Assembly (NCBI GenBank): GCA_964400285.1
Contig: CAYNTK010000001.1
Location: forward strand, 1 to 64,000
Source: FEN-1279 sp964400285
GTDB taxonomy: Bacteria; Bacteroidota; Ignavibacteria; Tepidaquicellales; Tepidaquicellaceae
Direction of reading: 5' to 3'
DNA length: 64,000 bases
In this document: positions 1-7,704 of the stretch, one piece after another
Numbering within the stretch: the first letter of the stretch is position 1
How the letters are laid out: each line of letters starts with the position of its first letter
Position numbers and translations under genes: made by a program
The notes under the pieces: generated by a model
What the model saw: the letters and a program-made list of their open reading frames with translations, nothing else
The model's database searches: none
Told to the model about the DNA's origin: nothing

Positions 1-25
1 CTCTGTTCCAACAAATAGCAATTTG

Positions 26-55
26 AAATTTACACACTAAATGGAACGCTATCTC
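26..55 (-). mobile_element. IS256-type terminal inverted repeat (end of an insertion sequence lying to the left)
   Basis: Read on the minus strand, this 30-base segment has GATA near its outer edge, then GTTCC, then GTGTGTAAATTT. The register GATA..GT(T)CC..GTGTAAA matches the terminal repeat of IS256 as I remember it. A 25/30 match lies at 40651-40680. The IS body would extend left of the window. The bases before it could encode a short C-terminal tail ending in LFQQIAI, possibly the last residues of a transposase, but this is too short to support. The family assignment is inference; the pairing with the second copy is seen directly. Confidence 0.55.
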
Positions 56-80
56 TTTATTTTGCTCATTTCTTCTTATA

Positions 81-111
81 TTGACTTTTTTTTATAATTT
101 CGGTATTTTGA
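81..111 (+). promoter_or_regulatory. Putative promoter of the ribosomal protein operon
   Basis: TTGACT at 81-86 is followed after 17 bases by TATTTT at 104-109. The same TTG-N20-TAnnTT spacing recurs before efp, gap, the T9SS cargo gene at 17396 and three tRNAs. It lies between the insertion-sequence end and rplB, so it may supply transcription to the operon where its normal upstream part is absent. Confidence 0.5.
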
Positions 112-159
112 AGTTTGTAATTTTTTAGAAGTTATTATTTCGATAAATATTATTAACTA

Positions 160-981
160 ATGGCACTGAGAAAGCTTAAGCCGACTACGCCGGCAACCAG
201 ATATTATTCTATATCTTCATTTGAAGAGATAACTAAAACTACGCCTGAAAAATCTTTATTGGCTCCTCTTAAAAAATCGGGAGGAAGAAATAATCTCGGA
301 AGAGTTACTTCCAGACACAGAGGTGGCGGACACAAAAGAAGATACAGAATTATAGATTTTAAAAGAACAAATACTGAAGAAGCAAAAGTAATTGCTATTG
401 AATACGACCCAAACAGAACTTCGAGAATAGCTTTAATTCAATATCCAAATGGAAGCAAAGCTTATATAATTGCTTCTGAAGGTTTGAAAGTTGGTGATAT
501 CATTCAGTCTTCTGATGATGCTGAAATTAAAACAGGAAACACTATGAAAGTTCAGTTAATTCCTGTTGGCACATTCATTCATAATATTGAAATGAAACCC
601 GGTAAAGGTGGACAAATAGCTCGAAGTGCAGGTGCATCTGCTCAAATAGTTGCTAAAGATGAGAAATATTGTCAAATCAAACTTCCATCTGGTGAAGTTA
701 GAATGATTAAAAACGAATGTAAAGCTACTATTGGTGTCGTTGGTAATATTGACCACGAAAATATTAGTATTGGTAAAGCTGGCAGAAATAGATGGCTTGG
801 TAAAAGGCCTCACGTAAGAGGTGTTGCAATGAACCCGGTTGACCATCCAATGGGTGGTGGTGAAGGAAAAACTTCTGGTGGCGGTCATCCTGTTAGTCCT
901 TGGGGCTTACCTGCTAAAGGGTATAAAACAAGAAAAAAGAAAAATGTTTCTGATAAATATATAGTTAAAAAGAGGAAATAA
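160..981 (+). CDS. rplB: 50S ribosomal protein L2
   Basis: L2 binds 23S rRNA near the peptidyl transferase centre and is needed for subunit joining. The 273-residue product has the usual family length. It carries the conserved C-terminal segment with NPVDHPMGGGEG (about residues 226-237), including the histidine near the catalytic centre, and the KTRKKK tail. The ATG overlaps a TAA, with no Shine-Dalgarno sequence. It is the first gene of the visible operon: rplW, rplD, rplC and rpsJ, which normally precede it, are absent, and an insertion-sequence end is found instead. rpsS follows after 3 bases. Confidence 0.98.
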   Translation: MALRKLKPTTPATRYYSISSFEEITKTTPEKSLLAPLKKSGGRNNLGRVTSRHRGGGHKRRYRIIDFKRTNTEEAKVIAIEYDPNRTSRIALIQYPNGSKAYIIASEGLKVGDIIQSSDDAEIKTGNTMKVQLIPVGTFIHNIEMKPGKGGQIARSAGASAQIVAKDEKYCQIKLPSGEVRMIKNECKATIGVVGNIDHENISIGKAGRNRWLGKRPHVRGVAMNPVDHPMGGGEGKTSGGGHPVSPWGLPAKGYKTRKKKNVSDKYIVKKRK

Positions 982-984
982 GAT

Positions 985-1278
985 ATGTCTCGTTCATTAA
1001 AAAAAGGTCCAAATATTGATTATAAATTACTTGCAAAGGTCGAAAAGTTGAATGAAAAAAATCAGAAAAAAGTAATTAAAACTTGGTCTAGAGCTTGCAC
1101 TATTACTCCCGATTTTATTGGTCATACTTTTGCAGTGCATAATGGAAATAAATTCATCCCTGTTTTCATTTCTGAAAATATGGTTGGTCATAAACTTGGT
1201 GAATTTGCTCATACTCGAACTTTCAGAGCACATTCAGGTCAAAGAAAAGAAGAAAAAGCAGGAGGGGCATCGAAATAA
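985..1278 (+). CDS. rpsS: 30S ribosomal protein S19
   Basis: S19 sits in the head of the small subunit near the A-site finger and forms a complex with S13. The 97-residue protein begins MSRSLKKGP, as in the family, and contains the conserved GHKLGEF and FRxH segments near residues 74-88. Three bases separate it from rplB, and its stop codon overlaps the rplV start, so translational coupling is likely. No unusual feature was seen. Confidence 0.97.
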   Translation: MSRSLKKGPNIDYKLLAKVEKLNEKNQKKVIKTWSRACTITPDFIGHTFAVHNGNKFIPVFISENMVGHKLGEFAHTRTFRAHSGQRKEEKAGGASK

Positions 1279-1628
1279 TGGAGTCAAGAGCTTTAACAAG
1301 GTATATCGGGTCATCTCCCAGAAAAATGAGATTAGTTGTCGATTTAATTAGAAATAAAAATGTCGAAGAAGCTTTAGCTATTTTAAAATATACGAATAAA
1401 ACTGCTTCGAAAGTTGTCGAAAAAACTTTGTTATCGGCATATTCGAATTTGATTAATAAAATTGATACTGGTAGAATTGATAAAAATGAAGTGGTAATTA
1501 AAAGAGCATATGTTAATGAAGGTCCAACTTTAAAAAGAATGCTTCCTGCTCCACAAGGAAGAGCGTATAGAATTAGAAAACGTTCATCACATTTAACTCT
1601 TGTGGTTGAACATATTGAAAATAAATAA
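1278..1628 (+). CDS. rplV: 50S ribosomal protein L22
   Basis: L22 lines the nascent-peptide exit tunnel. The 116-residue product shows the conserved SPRKMRLV segment near residues 13-20 and the tunnel hairpin with GPTLKRMLPAPQGRAYRIRKR near residues 82-102. The ATG overlaps the last base of the rpsS stop codon. Length and both ends fit a complete gene. Confidence 0.97.
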   Translation: MESRALTRYIGSSPRKMRLVVDLIRNKNVEEALAILKYTNKTASKVVEKTLLSAYSNLINKIDTGRIDKNEVVIKRAYVNEGPTLKRMLPAPQGRAYRIRKRSSHLTLVVEHIENK

Positions 1629-1660
1629 TATTAATTTAAAATTATTTTTAAGGAGATTTA

Positions 1661-2299
1661 TTGGGACAGAAAACACACCCCATAGGTTTCAGATTAGGCG
1701 TCATTAATACTTGGGATTCAAACTGGTATGATGAAAAGAGTTTTGCTCAAAAACTTAAAGAAGACTCTCTAATCAGGGGATATTTGAAAAAAAGACTGGA
1801 AAAGGCAGGAATTGCTAAGATTCTGATTGAAAGAACTCTTAAGAAAATCACTCTTACAATTTTTACCTCTCGTCCAGGTTTTGTTATTGGTAAAAGTGGC
1901 AAGGAAATTACTCAGCTTGAAAATGAAATTAAGAAGATTACAAATAAAGAAGTTAAGATAAACGTTAATGAAATCAAAAAACCCGAACTTAGTGCACAGT
2001 TAGTTGGTGAAAACATCGCACAACAATTGGCTAATAGAGTTTCTTTCAGAAGAGCTATGAAATCTGCAATCACTTCTACTATGAGAATGGGTGCCGAAGG
2101 TATTAAAGTTATGTGTAGTGGTAGGCTCGGTGGTGCTGAAATTGCAAGAAGTGAACAGTATAAAGAAGGTAGAATTCCTCTTCAGACTTTAAGAGCTGAT
2201 ATTGATTATGCTTCTGTAACTTCACATACTATTTATGGTGCTATTGGTGTAAAAGTTTGGATTTGCAGAGGCGAAAAATTATCCAAAAATAATTATTAA
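1661..2299 (+). CDS. rpsC: 30S ribosomal protein S3
   Basis: S3 contributes to the mRNA entry channel and its helicase function. The 212-residue protein begins MGQKTHPIGFRLG, the family N-terminus, which fixes the TTG at 1661 as the start. AAGGAG at 1650-1655 lies 5 bases before that TTG, one of the clearer Shine-Dalgarno sequences in this operon. A KH domain with the GKSGKEI loop lies near residues 78-84, and the C-terminal S3 domain follows. Confidence 0.97.
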   Translation: MGQKTHPIGFRLGVINTWDSNWYDEKSFAQKLKEDSLIRGYLKKRLEKAGIAKILIERTLKKITLTIFTSRPGFVIGKSGKEITQLENEIKKITNKEVKINVNEIKKPELSAQLVGENIAQQLANRVSFRRAMKSAITSTMRMGAEGIKVMCSGRLGGAEIARSEQYKEGRIPLQTLRADIDYASVTSHTIYGAIGVKVWICRGEKLSKNNY

Positions 2300-2319
2300 A
2301 ATTTCGGAGTAGTACTTAT

Positions 2320-2733
2320 ATGTTAATGCCTAAAAGAGTAAAGTTTAGAAAATCGCAAAAAGGTAATAGAAAAGGAAAAGCCCAGAGAGGTAATCTCGTC
2401 GCTTTTGGGTCTTATGGTTTGAAATCCTTGGATGCTGCTTGGATTACTGATAGACAAATAGAAGCTGCTAGAATTGCTTTGACAAGATTTATGAAAAGAG
2501 ATGGTAAAGTATGGATTAGAATTTTTCCCGATAAACCCGTTACAAAAAAACCCGCTGAAACAAGGATGGGTAAAGGAAAAGGGGCTCCTGAGTATTGGGT
2601 CGCTGTCGTTCAACCCGGAAAAATTATGTTCGAAGTTGATGGTGTTTCACAAAGCGTTGCTGAAGAAGCTTTCAGACTCGCAGCTCATAAATTGCCCATT
2701 AAAACTAAATTTGTAAAAAGAATTGCATTATAA
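2320..2733 (+). CDS. rplP: 50S ribosomal protein L16
   Basis: L16 helps position tRNA in the A site. The 137-residue product contains PKRVKFRKSQKGN at the N-terminus and the conserved RMGKGKGAPEYWVAVVQPGK segment near residues 83-102. Homologues usually begin M-LMP or MLxP, so the ATG at 2320 is preferred over the internal ATG three codons later. The gene sits between rpsC and rpmC, as in the standard S10 order. Confidence 0.97.
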   Translation: MLMPKRVKFRKSQKGNRKGKAQRGNLVAFGSYGLKSLDAAWITDRQIEAARIALTRFMKRDGKVWIRIFPDKPVTKKPAETRMGKGKGAPEYWVAVVQPGKIMFEVDGVSQSVAEEAFRLAAHKLPIKTKFVKRIAL

Positions 2734-2742
2734 TTATTTAAG

Positions 2743-2949
2743 ATGAAAATTTATCAAATAAGAGATTTAGAAACGAAAGACTTAAAAAATGCCTTAAAAG
2801 ATAGCTATGAAGCACTTGAAAACTTTAGATTTCAACACGCTTCTGGGCAATTGGAAAATTTTAAGTCTTTAGCTAATACTAAGCGTGATATCGCAAGAAT
2901 CTTAACAGTTTTAAAAGAAAGAGAAAAAAAAGAAAAAAATAAAGATTAA
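2743..2949 (+). CDS. rpmC: 50S ribosomal protein L29
   Basis: L29 is a small two-helix protein at the exit-tunnel rim, near the trigger factor and SRP docking site. The 68-residue product has a DLxxxLKDSYEALENFRFQHASGQLEN-type core (described here, not quoted in full) and a basic, glutamate-rich tail. It lies 9 bases after rplP and 14 bases before rpsQ, in the canonical order. Confidence 0.95.
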   Translation: MKIYQIRDLETKDLKNALKDSYEALENFRFQHASGQLENFKSLANTKRDIARILTVLKEREKKEKNKD

Positions 2950-2963
2950 AGAATTATAGATTA

Positions 2964-3248
2964 ATGAGCGAAGAAAAAAATAAAGTTACTCAAAGCAGAC
3001 AATCCAGAAGAAAAACAAGAATTGGATTGGTTTCGAGTAATAAAATGGATAAATCGATTACAGTTACTATCGAGAAAAGGGTTAAACATCCGATTTATAA
3101 AAAATATTTCAAAAAGACCACGAAATTTATGGCTCATGATGAAAAAAATGAATGCTCCGAAGGTGATATTGTCAAGATTATGGAAACGAAACCTCTTAGC
3201 AAGAATAAAAGATGGCGTCTTGTAGAAATCGTTGAAAAGGCAAAATAA
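2964..3248 (+). CDS. rpsQ: 30S ribosomal protein S17
   Basis: S17 is a primary 16S rRNA-binding protein with an OB fold. The 94-residue protein carries RIGLVSSNKMDKSITV (about residues 19-34) and KKTTKFMAHDE, both typical of S17. The N-terminal 18 residues are charged and slightly longer than in E. coli S17. A 67-base AT-rich gap to rplN follows. It contains the short palindrome GGCAATTGCC but no convincing terminator. Confidence 0.96.
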   Translation: MSEEKNKVTQSRQSRRKTRIGLVSSNKMDKSITVTIEKRVKHPIYKKYFKKTTKFMAHDEKNECSEGDIVKIMETKPLSKNKRWRLVEIVEKAK

Positions 3249-3315
3249 ACCTTTTTTTGAATTTATGGCAATTGCCTATTTTTATTAATTTGAAATAGAA
3301 TATATATTATATATT

Positions 3316-3684
3316 ATGATACAGGAAGAAACAAATTTAACAGTTGCGGATAATTCAGGTGCAAAATCCGTTAGATGTATAAGGGTTCTCGGTGGCTCTG
3401 ATAGAAGATATGCGAGTCTGGGCGATATTATAGTTGTTTCGGTTAAGTCAGCTATTCCGGGTGGTACTGTGAAAAAAGGTGAAGTCTCACGAGCGGTTAT
3501 CGTTAGAACTGTAAAAGAAGTTAAGAGAAAAGATGGTAGTTGTATTAAATTTGATGATAATGCCGCTGTTCTTATTAATGCTCAAAACGAACCTCGTGGA
3601 ACAAGAATTTTCGGACCAGTTGCCCGTGAATTAAGAGAAAAACAATTTATGAAAATAATTTCTCTTGCTCCTGAAGTAATTTAA
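3316..3684 (+). CDS. rplN: 50S ribosomal protein L14
   Basis: L14 is a five-stranded barrel protein at the subunit interface, contacting 16S rRNA helix 14. The 122-residue product begins MIQEETNLTVADNSGAK, the family signature, and ends REKQFMKIISLAPEVI. Length is exactly typical. No Shine-Dalgarno sequence was seen; the leader is AT-only, as for several genes here. Confidence 0.98.
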   Translation: MIQEETNLTVADNSGAKSVRCIRVLGGSDRRYASLGDIIVVSVKSAIPGGTVKKGEVSRAVIVRTVKEVKRKDGSCIKFDDNAAVLINAQNEPRGTRIFGPVARELREKQFMKIISLAPEVI

Positions 3685-3721
3685 AAATTTTATTAATCTA
3701 AGATTAAAAGATTATAATAAA

Positions 3722-4060
3722 ATGATAAAAACAAGAATAAAGAAAAACGATACAGTAAAAGTTATCAGTGGAAACGCAAAAGGTACTATTGGCAAAGTCT
3801 TATTTATTGATAGAAATAAGGGGCGTGTCATTGTCGAAGGTGTTAATATTATCCATAGACATACAAGACCTAATCAAAAAAATCAACAGGGCGGTATAAT
3901 AAGAAGAGAAGCTCCTATTAATATTACTAATGTCGAGTTAATTTGTCCTAAAACAAATCAACCGACAAGAATTGGAATTGAATTAGTTAAAGATGAAGTT
4001 ACTGGCAAAACAAAAAGGATGAGAAAAAGCAAGAAATCAGGAGAAATTTTAATTAGTTAA
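3722..4060 (+). CDS. rplX: 50S ribosomal protein L24
   Basis: L24 is an assembly initiator that binds the 5' end of 23S rRNA. The 112-residue product has an N-terminal KOW motif (KKNDTVKVISGNAKGTIGKV, about residues 8-27) and the NIIHRHTRP segment near residue 43. It overlaps nothing, and rplE starts 4 bases after its stop codon. Confidence 0.97.
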   Translation: MIKTRIKKNDTVKVISGNAKGTIGKVLFIDRNKGRVIVEGVNIIHRHTRPNQKNQQGGIIRREAPINITNVELICPKTNQPTRIGIELVKDEVTGKTKRMRKSKKSGEILIS

Positions 4061-4064
4061 TTTT

Positions 4065-4715
4065 ATGGCAAAAACAAAGGAAGATAGAAAAAAAGATTCT
4101 AAAACTGCAACAGAATCTCAAAAGTCTAAAAAACAAGGAAAAGATTCTAAAGAAAATTTTGTTGAAGAAAAAGTTCCCGTCAGACTGCTTGAGCATTATA
4201 GGACAAAGATAGTCCCTGAGTTAATTAAGAAGTTTAATTATAAAAATTCTATGCAAGCTCCAAAGTTAAGTAAAATTTGTGTTAACGTTGGAGTAGGTGC
4301 TGCAGTTGCTGACCCAAAAATTATTGAAAACACTGTAAAAGAAATTGAAGCTATTACGGGACAGAGACCAACTGTTGTTAAAGCTAAAAAATCTGTCTCT
4401 AATTTTAAATTAAGACAAGGGATGAATATCGGTGTTAGGGTTACTCTTAGAAATGCTCGAATGTATGAATTCCTTGATAGACTTGTTAATGTGGCTATTC
4501 CAAGGATTAGAGATTTCAGAGGTTTGTCCGATAAAAGTTTTGATGGTAGAGGTAATTATTCTATCGGTATTAAAGAGCAAATCATTTTTCCTGAAATTAA
4601 TGTAGATAATATTCAAAGAATAAGTGGTCTTGATATTACATTTACTACAACTGCTAAAACTGATGAAGAAGCATATGAACTTTTAAAAAGTTTTGGAATG
4701 CCTTTTAATAAATAA
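4065..4715 (+). CDS. rplE: 50S ribosomal protein L5 with lysine-rich N-terminal extension
   Basis: L5 forms part of the central protuberance with 5S rRNA. The 216-residue product is about 35 residues longer than usual. The first 37 residues are almost entirely K/E/D/S/T/Q. The L5 domain proper starts near RLLEHYRTKIVPEL (residue 40), with the conserved GVGAA, TGQRPTVVKAKKSVSNFK and FPEI segments present. The ATG at 4065 follows rplX by 4 bases and no internal start is better placed, so the extension appears to be translated. Its role is unknown; binding of rRNA backbone is an inference. Confidence 0.96.
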   Translation: MAKTKEDRKKDSKTATESQKSKKQGKDSKENFVEEKVPVRLLEHYRTKIVPELIKKFNYKNSMQAPKLSKICVNVGVGAAVADPKIIENTVKEIEAITGQRPTVVKAKKSVSNFKLRQGMNIGVRVTLRNARMYEFLDRLVNVAIPRIRDFRGLSDKSFDGRGNYSIGIKEQIIFPEINVDNIQRISGLDITFTTTAKTDEEAYELLKSFGMPFNK

Positions 4716-4740
4716 AGTTTAATAATTATAAAAAATAATA

Positions 4741-5010
4741 ATGGCAAAAAAATCATTAATAGCGAGACAACAAAGAAGAGAAGCTATTGTTAAAAAATAT
4801 GCAGAAAAAAGAAGAGAATTAAAAGAAAAAGGTGATTATGCTGCACTTGCTAAATTACCAAGAGATAGCAGTGCTACAAGGTTACATAATAGATGTCTTG
4901 TTACCGGAAGAGCAAGAAGCTATTATAGAAAATTTGGTGTTTCAAGATTGGTGTTCAGGGAATTAGCACTTCAAGGTAAAATTCCCGGTATTGTAAAATC
5001 AAGCTGGTAA
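4741..5010 (+). CDS. rpsN: 30S ribosomal protein S14 (zinc-free type)
   Basis: S14 binds the head of the 30S subunit. The 89-residue length and the absence of a CxxC...CxxC pair identify the zinc-independent (C-minus) form. RLHNRCLVTGRARSYYRKFG (about residues 47-66) and the KSSW C-terminus are diagnostic. By contrast, S4 and L36 in this operon keep their zinc ligands. Confidence 0.97.
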   Translation: MAKKSLIARQQRREAIVKKYAEKRRELKEKGDYAALAKLPRDSSATRLHNRCLVTGRARSYYRKFGVSRLVFRELALQGKIPGIVKSSW

Positions 5011-5035
5011 AAATTAAACAGGAGAATTTAAATTT

Positions 5036-5431
5036 ATGTCTATGACAGACCCAATTGCGGATTTTTTAACAAGAATTAGAAATGCTATCAAAGCCGAAAA
5101 AAAATCTGTCGATATTCCGGTTTCTAAAATGAAAGTCGGTATTGCTGAACTTATGAAAAAAGCAAGTTATATAAACGATTATTCGATAATCGAAAATAAT
5201 GGTAAAAAATATTTATCTATTAAATTAAAATATAACGATGGTGTGTGTGTTATCGAAGGGTTAAAAAGAGTTAGCAAACCCGGTATTAGAAAATATGTTA
5301 AATACGATGAACTACCAAGAGTTAGAAACGGTTTAGGTATTGCTGTTGTTTCGACTTCTAAAGGTTTAATGACCGAAAAAGAAGCAAGAAAACTTCAAAT
5401 TGGCGGTGAAGTTATTTGTTCAATTTGGTAA
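5036..5431 (+). CDS. rpsH: 30S ribosomal protein S8
   Basis: S8 is a primary 16S rRNA-binding protein and, in E. coli, a translational repressor of the spc operon. The 131-residue product begins MTDPIADFLTRIRNA after two extra residues (MS). It has the conserved GLGIAVVSTSKGLMTEKEAR segment near residues 101-120 and ends GGEVICSIW. AGGAG at 5022-5026 precedes the ATG by about 9 bases. Whether S8 autoregulates here cannot be seen. Confidence 0.97.
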   Translation: MSMTDPIADFLTRIRNAIKAEKKSVDIPVSKMKVGIAELMKKASYINDYSIIENNGKKYLSIKLKYNDGVCVIEGLKRVSKPGIRKYVKYDELPRVRNGLGIAVVSTSKGLMTEKEARKLQIGGEVICSIW

Positions 5432-5459
5432 TTTTATTTAAAACAGAAAAATCAATTTT

Positions 5460-5999
5460 ATGAGCAGAATAGGTAAAAAACCTGTAGAGATTATAAAAGA
5501 CGTTCAAATTAAAAAAACTAATAATGTTATCGAAGTTAAAGGGCCTAAAGGTTCTTTGAGTATGACTATTACTGGTGGTATTAATGCTGAAGTAAAAGGT
5601 AATGAAGTAATTTTCACTCGAGAAAATGATTTTAAAAAGAATAAAGCTTTACACGGTTTATATAGAGCATTACTCCAAAATTTAATAATAGGTGTTACTA
5701 CCGGATATTCTAAAAAACTGGAACTTGTTGGCATTGGGTATAAAGCTGAACTTAAAGATGATAAATTGGTGTTACTACTTGGTTATTCTCATCCGATAGT
5801 ATTTATTGCTCCAAAAGAAGTGAAAATTGAAGTTCCAACACCAACTTCTATTATTGTTAGTGGCATTGATAAGCAACTTGTTGGTTTGGTCGCTGCTAAA
5901 ATTAGGTCATTCAGACAACCTGAACCATATAAAGGAAAAGGTATTAAGTACGAAGACGAAAAGATTAGACGTAAAGCAGGTAAAACTGCCGCCAAGTAA
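5460..5999 (+). CDS. rplF: 50S ribosomal protein L6
   Basis: L6 lies at the base of the L7/L12 stalk, near the factor-binding site. The 179-residue protein begins MSRIGKKPVEI and has two L6 repeats. The second holds the PEPYKGKGIKYEDE segment near residues 154-167, the best-conserved part of the family. Length is normal. Confidence 0.97.
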   Translation: MSRIGKKPVEIIKDVQIKKTNNVIEVKGPKGSLSMTITGGINAEVKGNEVIFTRENDFKKNKALHGLYRALLQNLIIGVTTGYSKKLELVGIGYKAELKDDKLVLLLGYSHPIVFIAPKEVKIEVPTPTSIIVSGIDKQLVGLVAAKIRSFRQPEPYKGKGIKYEDEKIRRKAGKTAAK

Positions 6000-6027
6000 T
6001 TAATAAGATATTAAAGTATATTTATAA

Positions 6028-6393
6028 ATGAATAAAAAAAATTTAGATAGAAGACAAAAAATTAAATTTAAAATAAGAAAAAAAATTCACGGTACTGCCG
6101 AAAAACCACGTTTAGTTGTTTACAGAAGTTTGAATGAAATCTATGGTCAATTGGTTGATGATGTTGCCGGAAAAACGTTACTATCAGTTAGCTCGATATC
6201 TAAAGATGTTAAAGATAAAATTAAAAACGAAAAAGGTAAAATCAGTAAAAGCAAAATTATTGGAAAAGTTATTGCTGAAAAAGCAAAAAACGAAAATATT
6301 ACCAGTGTTGTTTTTGATAGAAACGGTTATTTGTATCACGGAAGGGTAAAAGCTTTTGCTGATGGTGCCCGAGAAGGTGGTTTAAAGTTTTAA
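6028..6393 (+). CDS. rplR: 50S ribosomal protein L18
   Basis: L18 binds 5S rRNA and helps install it in the central protuberance. The 121-residue product shows the KPRLVVYRSLNEIYGQLVDD segment near residues 27-46 and the FDRNGYLYHGRVKAFADGAREGGL C-terminal region. The usual next gene, rpsE, is displaced by 403 bases that contain two tRNA-Gln genes. Confidence 0.96.
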   Translation: MNKKNLDRRQKIKFKIRKKIHGTAEKPRLVVYRSLNEIYGQLVDDVAGKTLLSVSSISKDVKDKIKNEKGKISKSKIIGKVIAEKAKNENITSVVFDRNGYLYHGRVKAFADGAREGGLKF

Positions 6394-6417
6394 AATAAAT
6401 ATGTAATTTAAACATAC

Positions 6418-6488
6418 TCTCGGGTCGTCTAATGGCAGGACAGCGGCCTTTGGAGCCGTTAGTGGAGGTTCGAATCCTCCCTCGAGAA
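6418..6488 (+). tRNA. tRNA-Gln (anticodon UUG)
   Basis: A full cloverleaf can be folded: acceptor TCTCGGG with CTCGAGA, D arm GTCT/GGAC, anticodon stem GCGGC/GCCGT around the loop CTTTGGA, and T arm GGAGG/CCTCC around TTCGAAT. The anticodon TTG reads CAA. The first pair U1-A72 is typical of glutamine tRNA. The discriminator is A and CCA is not encoded. It lies between rplR and rpsE and has no obvious promoter of its own, so it is probably processed from the ribosomal protein transcript. Confidence 0.95.
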
Positions 6489-6605
6489 CAAGTTCTTTTA
6501 TATGGTAAATCATATTTAGTAATTATTAATTAAAAAATTAATTCCTTTGATATGCAATTTATGATTTACAGATTAATGTTTAAAAAATTCAGAATTCTTA
6601 ATGAC

Positions 6606-6676
6606 TCTCGGGTCGTCTAATGGCAGGACAGCGGCCTCTGAAGCCGTTAGTGGAGGTTCGACTCCTCCCTCGAGAA
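6606..6676 (+). tRNA. tRNA-Gln (anticodon CUG)
   Basis: It differs from the tRNA at 6418 by only three bases: anticodon position 34 (T to C), position 37 (G to A) and one T-loop base. The loop CTCTGAA gives anticodon CTG, reading CAG. The acceptor stem is identical, and CCA directly follows the discriminator at 6677-6679, possibly by chance. It appears to be a recent tandem duplication with an anticodon change. The 117 bases between the two tRNAs are AT-rich, and I see no gene there. Confidence 0.95.
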
Positions 6677-6796
6677 CCATAAATTGTTTTTTAATATTAA
6701 TCTTTTTAATAATTAAGGTATTAAAAATATTTAAAGTGATATAAATTTTTTTATTGAAATTAAATAAATATAATCTTATTTTTTATATTGTTATAA

Positions 6797-7306
6797 ATGG
6801 CGAAAAAATATATTAAGGCAGGTGAGTTAGAACTCAAGGAAAAGTTAGTTCATATTAGCAGAGTTGCTAAAGTTGTTAAAGGTGGTAGAAGATTTAGCTT
6901 TAGTGCTGTTAGTGTTGTAGGTGATGGTAAAGGACATGTTGGTATTGGTTTGGGTAAAGCAAACGAAGTAACTGATTCGATTAAAAAAAGTGTCGAAGAT
7001 GCGAGAAAAAATATCATCGAAATTCCAATATATAAAGGGACTATTCCTTTTGAAATTATTGGTAAATTCGGTGCTGCAAAGGTGTTGTTAAAACCTGCAT
7101 CACCAGGCACAGGTCTGATTGCTGGTGGTGGTGTTAGAGCAGTTTTAGAAAGTGCCGGTATTCAGGATGTTCTTACTAAATTGCTTGGTTCGTCAAATCC
7201 TCATAATGTAGTTAAAGCAACGATTAAAGCATTAAAAAGTTTATATGATGCTAAAATTGCTGCTGAAAGAAGAGGAATAAGTTTAACTGAATTATTTACA
7301 ACATAA
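6797..7306 (+). CDS. rpsE: 30S ribosomal protein S5
   Basis: S5 supports translational accuracy and the mRNA entry channel. The 169-residue product has the double-stranded RNA-binding fold, with RVAKVVKGGRRFSFSAVSVV near residues 22-41, and the C-terminal PASPGTGLIAGGGVRAVLE segment near residues 101-119. It restarts the spc-type gene order after the tRNA pair. The 120-base leader after the second tRNA is almost purely A/T. Confidence 0.97.
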   Translation: MAKKYIKAGELELKEKLVHISRVAKVVKGGRRFSFSAVSVVGDGKGHVGIGLGKANEVTDSIKKSVEDARKNIIEIPIYKGTIPFEIIGKFGAAKVLLKPASPGTGLIAGGGVRAVLESAGIQDVLTKLLGSSNPHNVVKATIKALKSLYDAKIAAERRGISLTELFTT

Positions 7307-7359
7307 TTAGAGAGATTATTTGAAGTAGTTTACGAACAATCTTGACTTTTAATTATAAA

Positions 7360-7548
7360 ATGGATAAATTTATAAAAATTACGCAAACGAAAAGTGTAAT
7401 TGATAGAGTTGAAAAGCAAAAAAGAACAATTGAAGCGTTAGGATTAGGTAAGCCTAATTTTTCTGTTGTTAAAAAAGATACTCCTCAAGTTAGAGGAATG
7501 CTCGAAAAAGTTAAACATTTAGTTAAAGTTGAAATATTTGATAAATAA
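7360..7548 (+). CDS. rpmD: 50S ribosomal protein L30
   Basis: L30 is a small peripheral protein of the large subunit. I take the ATG at 7360 (62 residues, MDKFIKITQTKS) rather than the in-frame TTG at 7342, because family members begin directly with the first beta strand. The GLGKPNFSVVKKDTPQVRGML segment is diagnostic. Normally rplO follows at once; here an outer-membrane protein gene and a terminator intervene. Confidence 0.93.
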   Translation: MDKFIKITQTKSVIDRVEKQKRTIEALGLGKPNFSVVKKDTPQVRGMLEKVKHLVKVEIFDK

Positions 7549-7593
7549 GTTTCTTTTTAAAAAGTTATTACAATAACTAAAGAAAGGAAAATT

Positions 7594-7704
7594 TATGGTA
7601 TCAAAAAAATATCATAAAAATTTAGTTACAGACTTTTTTTTAGCAACAAAAAAAATATTAATTAAACAAAAAACCAAAACAGAAAGGAAAAAAAATGAAA
7701 CCAT
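7594..7704 (+). CDS. Possible 36-residue leader peptide before the outer-membrane protein gene
   Basis: An ATG at 7594, preceded by AAAGGAAA at 7583-7590, opens a lysine-rich 36-residue frame. It ends inside the start of the next gene in another frame. The good spacing of the A/G-rich site is the only support. It may be a leader coupled to the next gene or a chance frame in AT-rich DNA. No homologue is known to me. Confidence 0.2.

Noticed and set aside
3249..3315. GGCAATTGCC palindrome between rpsQ and rplN as a terminator
   Set aside because: The stem would be only three to five pairs with no T run in the right place, and it lies inside a continuous ribosomal protein operon.
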